DNA of 64,000 nucleotides from Membranipora membranacea (Eukaryota > Bryozoa > Gymnolaemata > Cheilostomatida > Membraniporidae). The stretch lies in the NCBI GenBank assembly GCA_914767715.1, contig OU612065.1:4588001-4652000 (forward strand), read 5' to 3'. Both the position numbers and the translations under genes were made by a program. This document shows positions 51,820 through 62,700 of this stretch, piece after piece. How positions within the stretch are numbered: position 1 is the stretch's first letter; each line of letters starts with the position of its first letter. Under the pieces are notes generated by a model. It did no database searches and had not been told where the DNA came from. It saw nothing but the letters and a program-made list of their open reading frames with translations.

Positions 51820-52590
51820 CTTCAACAGGTTTAAGCACACTAAGCAAGAGGTCCTATGCTAACCTTTGTTGTGTATACGTTTACATTACTGCTGAAACCT
51901 GCAATTATTAGTTAATAAACATTTAATCGACATACATTTGATGATTTCATCATTCAGACTATTTTCGGAGATTCTTTTACAGTATTTGGTCCTTTGCGCA
52001 ACAACGCAGGTTTTATCTAGAAACCAGACATAGCACTCAATATCTGCCAGTGGCCAGACTGAATCCAAACATGCCCTTTCAATGCTGTTTTTTTATTAAA
52101 ATTTGATCTTGTAAAGATAAAATTGCCAAGTATTTCTTTAGATGTTGGTCCCTTCACAACCCCAGGTACTGGAAAAAAAAGTTGAATGATACCTTTAGTT
52201 TTTAATTAATTTGGAGCTGCATAGATATTGCACCCAGGTAAGGACTCATTTCCTACTGATGACAAGTCACATGGGCCCAGACTAAAGTTATTGAAAAGAT
52301 AACCAATAAAGCCAAGCCACTGAATTAAGGAATTGATTGGCTGTCATGTGTTCAGGCAAGGAGTAACAGGGTTTAGGCAGGCCAGGAGTTTTTACTCATT
52401 AGTAGTTCAGGAGTAGTGTTTTTGTGTGAAACTGTGATCAGTATGAAGAGTGGCAAACTTGCAGATAGTGGAGTGAGGGACTCAATTGTGTCGTGTTTGC
52501 TTAAAAATTCAACCATGTTCTTTATTATTAATTAAACATAATAATAATAAGAAAAGGTTTAAGCTAAGTAAGTACAATCAAGGAGTTGGT
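51820..52590. other. TMC upstream region
   Basis: Probable TMC 5' flank. The open frames are weak and no promoter motif was clear. Confidence 0.35.
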
Positions 52591-52599
52591 ACAACAACA

Positions 52600-52740
52600 C
52601 CATGGGCCCCTGGGACTTACTTGCCTTTACTTTGCCAATGTCTAGCATCAACCAACCCAAAAAAAAAACAGATGTGGGTGTGGTTGATACTGGTCATTGG
52701 CAAAGTAAAAGTAAAGGCAAGTAAGTCCCAGGGGCCCATG
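52600..52740. mobile_element. Foldback element with TATCAACCAC-type apex
   Basis: Left CATGGGCCCCTGGGACTTAC, TTGCCTTTACTTTGCCAAT and GCATCAACCAACCC pair with the reversed right arm, which contains CCAGTATCAACCAC. A 6-bp insertion (an extra TTTACT-like unit) distinguishes the right arm. The right end abuts LINE coding sequence exactly. No target duplication was found. Confidence 0.6.
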
Positions 52741-52741
52741 A

Positions 52742-53455
52742 TTGATGAAATCGACTTACAGTCTGATCTAGATAACCTTGCAAAATGGGCCGACACCTGG
52801 CAGATGTGCTTTAATGTCTCAAAGTGTGAATTTATGAGAGTCGAGAGGCAGGCACAGGCCAGCATCAACAATCCTTCCCAAACCTACAACTTAAATGCTA
52901 CCCAATTATCACACGTCTCCTCTGTAAAATACCTAGGTGTGCACATAGATGCACACCTCTCTTTTGACAAGCACATCAGAGAGATTTGCAAGTAAGCCAC
53001 AAGAACGCTTCATATGCTTATGCGTAACTTAAAAAAAGCTAAAACTAAGACTAAAACAGTATCATTTAAAACCATTTGCAGACCAATCTTAGAGTATGCC
53101 TCTCATGGTTGGTCTCCTCATTTGGGTAAGCATATAGATGTCATGGAGGCCATAAACAGAAAAGCCTTTAGGTGGGCATATCAAAAAAGACGTAGTGACC
53201 ATATCAGTGCCCATATGGCTGAAGTCGGATGGCAAACATTGTTTGAAAGAAGGAAGGGTGCTGACTTAAAGTTATATTTTAAAATCATCATACAGCTGCA
53301 GTTAATGAGGAAATGGTCAATGTGTCACATTCCCACCATCACACAAGGATAGGCGCCATCAAAGGCACTATCAACACTGATGTCAAACGCTATTCTTTCA
53401 AACAGCGTGTTTATAAGTATATGAATCCTACTTTAAATAGGCTGAATAGTACATA
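52742..53455 (+). pseudogene. LINE (CR1/L2/Jockey-like) reverse transcriptase C-terminal remnant
   Basis: The frame reads DLDNLAKWADTWQMCFNVSK, then VKYLGVHIDAHLSFDKHI, a stop, then ICRPILEYASHGWSPH and IDVMEAINRKAFRWAYQKRR. These are the thumb and post-catalytic blocks of non-LTR reverse transcriptases. The catalytic fingers and palm are absent; the sequence begins at the foldback element on its left. At least one in-frame stop is present, so it is dead. Confidence 0.8.
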
Positions 53456-55456
53456 GCAAAATGGCAATAAAATGCGACCAATGACAGTGTAGTTTCTTTC
53501 TCTTTCTCTTTTTTTTCTGCTTGGTCGGACCGGTCTGGAGGTGAAATGAAACCTACAAATATATCTTGCCCCGAAATAGCATCTATGAATCACTGAATCT
53601 ACTTTGACTTCACTGTACCAGACAGACCTCTCTTTTACACTTGGTTTATACAAGTGTGACTCCTTTACTCCTTTCCTTAGATTATGTACCCACTCTGAGG
53701 TGATGTTCAGTAGTAACATAAACAGCCCCCCTTTTTCTTTTTTACTCATAATAACAATTCAATGCTGTTAAAACATGAAACCCCCATTAATAATGATAAC
53801 AACTAAATAATGGACTTTCTGATCATTACTGACATATTTCTTATTAACTGTGCTACAGTCAATCAAGTAAACGCTAAATATCGCCAATTAACGGAGCCCA
53901 AGCTCAGACGGCGATCAAACCATCGGATGAATCATGATTAAAAGAATTAAAGCAGGCCAGCCTGTAGTAGTTTATTAAGTGGTGTAGTAGTCTCAATCAA
54001 GACACCTATCCGAAAAACTAAGTGACAAATGAGGAATAAGCCAAACTATGTTGGTAGAGACTAACCTCGTACCCAGACCAATGAGTAAGAGTAAAAGCCT
54101 TGGTATATAGTATTGTTATTTATTATGATTGACCCAACCCAAAGAATAAAATGTACAAATCTCTGAATCGGAAATGTGACTATAACCCATAAACTCTAAT
54201 CCACATTTACATACATTATGGACAGCTATAATGCTCCCTCTGCCATGTTTAAGAAATATGGCAATTTTGGAAAACTCCAAGGGAGTATAACCCCGAATTA
54301 GTATTACTATAACAAAAATAATCTCTAGTCAGGGAGGGTGGGATATATCCCATCCTCCCTGCTGAAATCAGGTCCAAAACTCCCTGTTGACTTACAGGTT
54401 ATGAAACCTCTGCCCTTATTATAGGCTTTAGAGTATAATTTATATTTTGCATTGGCAAAAACTTTGTCACGACAGGTTAGGCGAACAGATGCATCAACAG
54501 CATATTTAACAAAGTTTTATCAATTCATCCATTTCACTGGTTTTATAGTAATAATCTTTAGCTTTATATTATTACCAAGTCTTGGTATAGAGATGCCTAT
54601 ACGAATAACTTTTACAATATCCCTTTTCCGTCAGACCGTAGGGAAGAAACCATCAGCAGTCTCTAGTATGAAAATGTATCAAGACCTTGGTGATGCCACA
54701 CATCAATCATATGTGTATGACTAAGTTTGACGTCGAAATAAATGCTATTATAACCCATTATTGTTTGTTTTTTTCTGGATGAGAATATATTTTTTGCAGA
54801 ATTAAACACTCAGTAAATTAGACAAAATTAAAGCCAACTTCCGTGATGTGATTTTGTGTGACAAAGGGATACTGGTACTGCTAAAGGAGGGTTTTGTATG
54901 ACCGGCGCCTTGTTAACTTACTCTTACAAACACTCTTGTTACCAAACTCGTAGGAAAGCACACAAAAAATATAAAAATTTCATTGTATATAATGTAATAC
55001 ACATTGAACTGTCATAGTTATTTATTATGGACGTTTATTATTCTCATTGCTATAAAGCTAGATGTTGATTACTGAGACAGCAGTGTGGGAGGAAAGAGTT
55101 ATATAGATATCTCACTCACTGATAAGATGGGGTGATGACCCGGATAAGTCAGATTTGTGGCAGGAATAATAACTTACTATAACTTTACATTATTCTACAA
55201 TATGCTGTGATGAGCAAAAATAGATTGATGGGTGAATAATATCAGAGCTATACATGAATAGAATCTCTGGTTATGCAAGGACCGCAAAATAGTCACTCAC
55301 ATTCTCACATCACATTCAAATATTGGGTCACTTTACATCACAGAAAAAAAAGAGGGGCAACAAATTGGTGGTAGCTCTGCGTTGATAGAACTAATATAAT
55401 TTCCTAATTCAATGTTATGTACAGCGCAAACTTGGTTTGAGCTACTTTTTTAGAGA
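53456..55456. other. Spacer between LINE remnant and SDF2
   Basis: The LINE 3' tail may extend to about 53750. A 32-bp palindrome (CAGGGAGGGTGGGATATATC and on to CCTCCCTG) lies at 54330-54361. The SDF2 3'-UTR has minus-strand AATAAA candidates near 55020-55040. No gene recognised. Confidence 0.4.
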
Positions 55457-58192
55457 TCACAACTCATCATGGCCATCATCAGAATCTCGACTCTCTCTTG
55501 TATCATCAGTAGGTTTGATATAAACTCCTTCAGCTGTGGTCCAGTAGTTAAAGTCATTAGGATTAGGGTAGGCACAGATCTCACTCTGACCATGTATAGG
55601 TCGTCCAAATGTGTCACCGGTCACGTGCAAATACCTAAAAAACATACCAAGTATTGGGGATATCCACCTAATCTCAAGTTGTTGGGTTTTTATTCAATCA
55701 TACAGAAGAAATTTCAACTAAGCTGCAAGAGAGTTAAGTTCATGGCTGAGCACTAGCTGAATGCATCAAGTATCAGAACTTACGATCCAGTAGCGACATG
55801 TTTGAATTTGATTTTGCCATCTCTCTCCCAATAAGCATCATTACAGGTCACGATCCAGTTGTCACCTAAAATAAATTAATATTCAAATATTTATTACCTA
55901 CATCAAGATATATTAATTATAACTAACTATATAACTGGTACAAAAAATATGGGTGTGGCGCTTCCTGGCATAATTTCAGCGCACAATGACTCTACATAAT
56001 TATGTCAACTTTCCTTCCAGGCGCATAATGAAATTTCTGGTAAACAACAATATACACCTTTTGAAAACCAACTGAACCATTATGCTATATCATACTCCGT
56101 CCCAAACTATCTGGTTATACAAAATGCCATTATCAACCAATATTGTCTACTCCTGTGCAAAGGGGGCACAACCCCCTGATATGAACAAGGGAATTGCATT
56201 GACAGCTTAAATTGTAGTGTCTTTAGACCATAAAAAAGGGTTTAACCATCTCGCAAGCTGCGTAGCTTGAGTGCCAGAGTTGTTTCACAAGGGTTGATCA
56301 CAACTGCTAGGAAACCTTCGCCATTTTACGCATTGAACCATCGGGTATGTTTTACTGGTTATCGGACACAGGTGGCAGCTTATTATCTCTTGCATTTCCC
56401 ACCACAGTAGTGACAGTACCCTTTAGTTCTTGAGCACACTCATACACACTCATCATTATATTGAGTAGTATTATATTCCGAAAAGTGTGTATAATTCAAT
56501 AGTGGTTCCTATCCGTACTGACTTCTATTTCTACAACACTTTGCTTTACTATTTTCATCACATCAAAGACTGACTAAAAGAATATTGCTTGCTGAAGTCG
56601 TGACAGGTCTACTAATCACCAAACTCTCCCCATAAATCTCCTTGTATTCCAAAAAGGTTATGTATGTTCATAACACACCAAAAAATCAGGAACATTGTGT
56701 CCTAACAGGGAAGTCTATCACCCTTCAATCAATAAATAATATCAGATAACTAATTCATAAGAATCACAATCAACATTGGTACAATTAATTTAGCACTGGT
56801 ATTCACTTGTTGAATACAAACCTTCATCACCAAGGCCCTCATCACCAAAGGCGCTCACTTCGTAGTTATTAGAGAGTGGAGAGTTAAAGTGATGGCTGTG
56901 TAAATTCTTCCTTGACTCAAGGTGCATCAGCCTCACTGTCTGTCCACATTTTATAGGCTTTCTGTAAAGAAATGTTTGAATAATGCCTTTTCCTCATACT
57001 CACACATTAGGCACGAAAATAGCAAACCTATTATTATGATATATATATATATATACATATATCTACACTTGCAAAAGTAACACAGTGAACAAGAGATTGT
57101 AGTTTCATACATACATTGTCAAACACAGCATGACAAAAATGTGGCCAATTGGCAAGGCTAACCAGAATGTGTAAGGGTAGATATTTTATTATCATGTTCT
57201 AAAGCTTACCCTCGGACGCATTCAACACCTTGTTTTGCTTTGACCTGCCAATAACTATTGACATCATCTGTCGAGTGCACGCCTGTGACAGACTGCAATC
57301 AGAAGGAGAATAGTAAAGCTCATTCAGGACCAAACAATCTACTGTACTTTACTACCCATATTCTACAGGTACAACATGAAAAAGGTTTCATTAAAATAAG
57401 AGCTTTTCCCGTGAAAAGCATGGAACAGTAGACTTTTTGATTGACTTTCTCATCATACCTGCTGACCACTTCCTGATCCATATTTGACATCATGTGAGTG
57501 TAGACGTACATTGCTCCTGGTATTGACTAGCTTCAGTACAGATCCACATGTCACATATTCAAGCTCATATGATCCTATAACATTGGACACAGTATACGAT
57601 TTATTATTTGCCATAGATTCAAATTTGTGCCTATGATAAGTGGTTATTGTGGCAAGAATTTTGTATACCCATATCGGATACGGAAAAACCTCTTTAAAAG
57701 AAGGGGTAGGGTACAGACTAGAAAGATGTGACAATACAAGTCGTTTAGGATGTAACATAGAGATTTAATCTGTTATGTTGCAGATACTGACTCATCCGCA
57801 TCACATAGTCCACTCTATTCTTCCAATGTTATTATGCTATTTAATTTATTGTTGATAAATAAAATGAATTAATAGGCCTGAATATTCAAACCCAACTTTT
57901 ATCTTCCAATCACGCAGGCCTATCATTGTGAGGTACTTACATGGCCGTTTCTTCATAATTTCTAAGTCATTATTATTGGATTATTTATCAAGCTGAGACA
58001 ATTATTTTAGTCAATGGTTAGGACTAGAGCTAGTATGAACAAACAAATAAAGTCAAAAGTAAGTAAGGAATGATGAGGAGTGAAAAGAATAGGACTACTA
58101 CTACTAGTGTTTTTGCCTCTTGTGTTATTTCACATACCTGATATCTGGATGATAAATGAAGCAAATAGTGTCGAGAAAAGTCCTGCATTCAT
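55457..58192 (-). CDS. sdf2: SDF2/SDF2L1-type ER MIR-domain protein
   Basis: Exons: 58138-58192, 57459-57574, 57210-57292, 56822-56961, 55784-55865 and 55457-55634. They total 654 nt, 217 residues plus TGA, matching the usual 211-221. The signal peptide is MNAGLFSTLFASFIIQISG. Three MIR repeats follow: YVTCGSVLKLVNTRSNVRLH with KYGSGSGQQSVTGV; KCGQTVRLMHL with KNLHSHHFNSPLSNN and EVSAFG; and KFKHVATGSYLHVTGDTFG. The C-terminus is EGVYIKP, then an acidic tail ending in the ER-retrieval signal HDEL (214-217). In animals SDF2L1 works with ERdj3 as an ER quality-control cofactor, and plant SDF2 supports glycoprotein folding. Which of the two vertebrate paralogues it equals is not decidable; it is probably the single pre-duplication form. 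Confidence 0.95.
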
Positions 58193-58807
58193 TCTTACAT
58201 AGCAATATATACTGCACTATTAAGAATAGAGTAGAGCAGAGAAAAGAGGGCTGAAGAGGGAGGGACACGTCAGATTTTTTGTTCTTGATGCCAAACTGAA
58301 ACCACAAGGCTAATAAATTTCTAACCTCTTAGCATAAAGAGCAGAAAGTAAGCCAATCAAAACGTTGTTGATAAGATGGACGAAATGCGGGTGCGTTCTA
58401 TGTTCCGCTTCGCCGATGTTCCGCTGGTCTATGGTCCGCTTGAAATGGGTCTATAGTCCGCTGTTTTTTAGACCACTGTATCGATCCTTATTCATCCATA
58501 CAAACTGCTCCATGTTAGTTTAGCCCATTATCAAGGACTAAATTAATCAATATGACCAGACCTTCTTGCCCATTATAGACCACTAAACCAAGGAGTGACT
58601 GAACTCCACAGCTGAATCTATAGATTGTGAAGATATTCCCCGCTGAGTAGTCACCAGTCCATGTACTGACTTTAACTCTTACATTATCTAATGATGGACT
58701 ATTTAAGTGCATCGGAACAAGGAGTAAGTGATTTGAATCAATTTAAACCTGTTTGAATGTACACTTATTGCATAGGACATCCACATCATTGCTGATGACA
58801 TGCAAAC

Positions 58808-59266
58808 CACAGGCCTTCTGTACATTACAAAATAAAGTACAGTTGTGAAATACCCTTTCCCAGTGGTTCCTACATATCGTAGCAGCGGGTGGATTGTGTA
58901 TACCCACAAATGAGTGTAGCAAAAGTAGAGAGCTGAGCCTAGCATACACGCGCCCCAGCATGCAATCACAAGAATCCAACATGCACTCAGACAAGCACAC
59001 TATGCCTGCCATTGTACTCCTTTGTTCACCAAACAAAAGGCATTTTGTTACACAACTCTCATAGGTGCATTGGGGCATGTCTCCCTGACATCGGCCCCCA
59101 GGGCCTACCCAACATACTACAGCATAGGTGTACTTTATTTTGTAATGTAGTTGGTGCAAGTCCAGTGGTCGAGTGCCCCAGTGGCCGAGGCCTTTTCTTG
59201 AGAGAAAAGGCCTCGACCACTGGGGCACTCTACCACTGGACTTGCACCAACTATAGAAGGCCTGTG
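58808..59266. mobile_element. hAT-like element (host of a nested foldback)
   Basis: Inverted ends CACAGGCCTTCTGTACATTA and its complement, about 39 bp, with an 8-bp target duplication ATGCAAAC at 58800-58807 and 59267-59274. The interior has no transposase. The right inverted repeat is interrupted by the element at 59150-59251; without it the host is about 355 bp. It lies about 600 bp upstream of the SDF2 start codon. Confidence 0.75.
59150..59251. mobile_element. Nested foldback element with TA duplication
   Basis: GTTGGTGCAAGTCCAGTGGT begins about 50-bp arms with two mismatches, apex GAGGCCTTTTCT. TA is present on both sides. The undisturbed left inverted repeat of the host shows the empty site (TAATGTACAGAAGG), confirming insertion with a TA duplication. 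Confidence 0.75.
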
Positions 59267-59529
59267 ATGCAAACCCTAACTTATGGAACTATATGACTGT
59301 CCTGCTTTCATAGCTTCTGTATTTTCTGGAAACCATTTTGGCGCTTGCTTAATTTGTTGTTTTTGCATTGTCATTGCGGCCAGTCAGATTCCAAAATTCC
59401 TCGATTAAAGCAACAAATTAAGCACATGTTAATGACCCGGAAATGTTAAACCGATTTTGAGCAGAAGTTTCTAAAGTCACAGCTGGAGAGCTGGCGCTTG
59501 AGACGAAGAAAACGCAGGTACATACGCAG

Positions 59530-60590
59530 GTAAATAAGCAAGCGCCAACATGGTTTCAGAAGCTATGAGAGCCAGCTGACAGAACAGATTTGCGACATTT
59601 CACAACAGTTTGACAAAGGAGAGGAAGCGGATGCCGGTTTCCTAGACTTCAGTAAAGCTTTCGACCAAGTTGACCACAATAACTTCTTCAGAAACTCGCT
59701 TATATCGGAGTTACCCCTCAAGCTACTTTCTAGGTACAGAGTCTACTAGAAGGTCAATCCCAAGTAGTTACAGTTGATGGCCATAGTTATAGCCCACGCC
59801 AAGGTCATCCCAGGGTTCAGTAATTGGCCCAATCCTGTTCCTGGTCTACATAAACGTTCTAGCTGACTCAGTCATATCCAAAACCCGCATGTTCGCAGAC
59901 GATACGTCATCTGTTCGACCGGTGAAAACTTTTTCCAGCTCCAAAAAAATCTAGATGCCCTCCAAGTATGGGAGAGTAGTTGGAAGATGGAGTTCAATCC
60001 TGTCAAATGCGAACATGTTAAATTTACCCAAAAAAGAACTAAAGGAGCCAACAACAACCACATACATAATGAAACAGACATCCCTAAGACAAAGGGTGTA
60101 AAATACCTAGGATTAAGGCTGGAGAGCTCTCTTAGATGGAACGAAAACTTCAACTATATTACCAACAAAGCAGCCAGCATAAGGTGAGGGTTCATAAGAA
60201 GAGCACACAATACCATACTTTCTAAAACATCTCAGAGCAAAAGCTTACCCCATACTCGTCAGGCCCATTCTAGAATACACATCATCAGTATGGGATGGTA
60301 GCCTGACGCAAGCACAAGCAACAAAGCTCGAAGCTGTGTAACGCAAGGACGTGCGCATGTGTTTACAATGTTCCGCGGTCAGACCACACAACTAGCACCT
60401 CGCAGCTGATTGAACAACTAGAATGGAAAAACCTAAGTACCAGAATGGCGAAGAATTGTACTCTTCCGAGCCATCCACTTTGGTAAAGTAGAGACTGACA
60501 TGGGAGATTACATCAACTTCACCCACATCCTGGCAGTTCTAGAAGGCACAACCCACAGTACCTAATACCTCACTGCAGCACTGACCTCCA
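59530..60590 (+). pseudogene. LINE reverse transcriptase pseudogene
   Basis: Blocks in order, in shifting frames: ESQLTEQICDISQQFDKGEE, FLDFSKAFDQVDHNNF, the catalytic MFADDTSSV, MEFNPVKCEHVKFTQ, GVKYLGLRLESSLRWNENF, then RPILEY-like remains. Stops and frameshifts occur throughout. The endonuclease part was not found. A different family from the RTE-like copies. Confidence 0.8.
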
Positions 60591-60594
60591 CAAT

Positions 60595-61035
60595 AAGAGA
60601 TTCTTTGTCTCCCCCGCTAAATTGTGAAATGATCTTTTTTATCACTCTTTGATACTTGTAGATCCTCCTGTGGCAGGTTAAGGTTACAGTAAATGGTGAA
60701 AATCTGGTTATTCGATCTATGACACGGGCTGATTACCGATAGACGAGCCTGAAAAAATACTGGAAACTTCAGATGAAGAAACGATTACTCTACAAGTATC
60801 AAGTAAGTATGGTATGCTTAATTGAGTTCAGTGGTAACTTCAGGCCTATATATAGGCATGTCGGCAAAGAGAAATGCTTTCTCTCTGTTTCTGCTATTTG
60901 CAGCCGCTAGATGTCTGCCTGGCATCGACATCTGTTAGTTGCCAAATAGACATCCGGTTACATAAAAGGCATCCAGGCACGTATTTGAAAAAGGTGGATT
61001 GGTATGTAGCAGAGGAGGATGGATTGTAGTCACTC
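60595..61035. other. Non-coding stretch
   Basis: Nothing recognised apart from CATCCGG-type motifs near 60950-60975 that foreshadow the repeat block to the right. Confidence 0.35.
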
Positions 61036-61890
61036 ATCATCGGGGCGACAACCCCATCTGAATAGGGCTGTAACAGCAAATATTAATGCTCTAAGCCCAT
61101 TTGGTTGGGTTTTTTACACCAAAAATTTCTGCTCCAAGCCCATACAAATGGGTTTGTTACAGAAAGTATTACTGCTACAAGCTGTTGTACTAAAAATGCT
61201 TTCTGTAAATGGCCATCCGCCACACATCTCTGGTCTATCCTCAGCCTATGCAGATGAGTTTATTACTGCTCCAAGCCCATATGGATGAGTGGTTGGCAAC
61301 CATCAGTTGCCATATGGCCATTCGGATGGGTTTGTTACAGTCACACTTCGGGATTGATACAAGGTGAAATGGAAGGCCAGTTAGCATTGCCGCATGGGTA
61401 TTTGTCATAAGCGGATGGCCCTTTTATGGAGATATGTTGCTGATGGCCATTTACCGGACACATTTGGCTCATCTGGAAGAATGGTTACAGCAAATATTAC
61501 TGCTCAAACAAAACCCACCCGGATGGAGTTAATTTAGCAAACATTACTATTCCAAGCCTGTCTGGATGGGTTTGTTGCAGTTATAATGCGAAAAATGTGG
61601 CCGGTCCACCACAAATCTTTACGTTAAAGGTCCATCCACTCATGACAAATATCCATTTCACATTATATCAAATTTCAAAGCTCGGCAGTCACAAACCAAT
61701 CCTGTTGCAAATTTTGCAACCAGATGGCTTCATGGCAGATGTCAATTGTAAAACAGACCCATCCGGATGGCTATTTGGCAACCGTTGGACACCAAATAGG
61801 CGTCCTGATGGGTTTCTTTCACAGCAAACTCCACCGTAACAAAACCCATCTCTGTCTAAAGTGCATTTGCATCTGTTACAAGCCAATCCT
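61036..61890. repeat. Degenerate repeat block (GGATGGGTTTGTTACAG / CAAATATTACTGCTC)
   Basis: Variants of GGATGGGTTTGTTACAGC, CAAATATTACTGCTC, CAAGCCCAT and the self-complementary CATCCGGATGG recur many times with irregular spacing of roughly 50-70 bp. No open frame runs through. It is an old, diverged tandem array or part of an unknown repeat family. Confidence 0.5.
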
Positions 61891-62119
61891 GTCCCATGAA
61901 TTTTATGTCCGGTAGCGTTAAAAGCAACCGGAAGCCTTTTTGTCCGTTGGGCAACCGACGGCTGCCAAATAGTAGGTTCTCATCGCAGAATAGCTATCAG
62001 AGTCCGAGAGGACAAATTTAGCATATTGTTTATACCTGGTTCTGGAAGTAGTTCATTGTGTTATGCGATTTTATCTCTGTTCGAACTCCACTGTTTTTGA
62101 TGGCTATTGCTCATTTGCC

Positions 62120-62700
62120 TCTAAGCGATCAACTTGCACTTCCAGTATGCCCGTTCATGTCTCCGGCCAAGATAAGCTCCTCTGCAGCACTGCAACAAAC
62201 TCTGTCCAAAATCTGTCTTTGGCCTCCTCGTCACAGTCTTGCTGTTCGCATAGGCAGAAACGATGTTATAGGTCTGCCTTTTGGTCACCAAGTTCAAATT
62301 GATAATCCCCTCAGATTTCCTGGTTACATGACTCATCCCGCACCATTCCTTGGTCTTATCCCGCCACTGTTGTACAGCTTGATGCCATCGTCAATGTATC
62401 TTGCCTTTCCTCCAGGCCTTTCTCCTCCCATCTGGTCTCCTGTAGGCATATGTTACCCCTCACCATCGTATCAGCTATCTCTCTACTCTTATTTGTGAGT
62501 GTAGCAATGTTTAGGGCCGCTAGCTTGATAATCGTCTACCTCGCTCGCCTACTTTCCACAAGGTCCCCAACAAGGGAGATGCCTTGGCATAGTCTGGTTC
62601 TCTCTGGTTTTATGACAGTCTGTGGCATAGTTTTTCCGGCCGGATGCTCTGTCTGTCCCTGAACCCGTCTCTATCCAGGATTGGGACTGGCTGAGTCTGG
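62120..62700 (-). pseudogene. RTE-type LINE endonuclease remnant
   Basis: On the minus strand, across frameshifts: LAALNIATLTNKSREIADTM, then ICLQETRW, IDDGIKLYNSGG with RPRNGAG, then INLNLVTKRQTYNIVSAYA. These are the consecutive signature blocks of the apurinic endonuclease domain of RTE-type LINEs (often labelled craniofacial development protein 2-like). It is truncated and frameshifted. The 146-codon plus-strand frame here is its antisense shadow. Confidence 0.8.

Noticed and set aside
53411-53749. 112-codon minus-strand frame starting MSKKEKGG
   Set aside because: Antisense to the 3' tail of a dead LINE; no family resemblance.
62058-62498. 146-codon plus-strand frame
   Set aside because: Antisense of a LINE endonuclease remnant whose motifs are clear on the minus strand.
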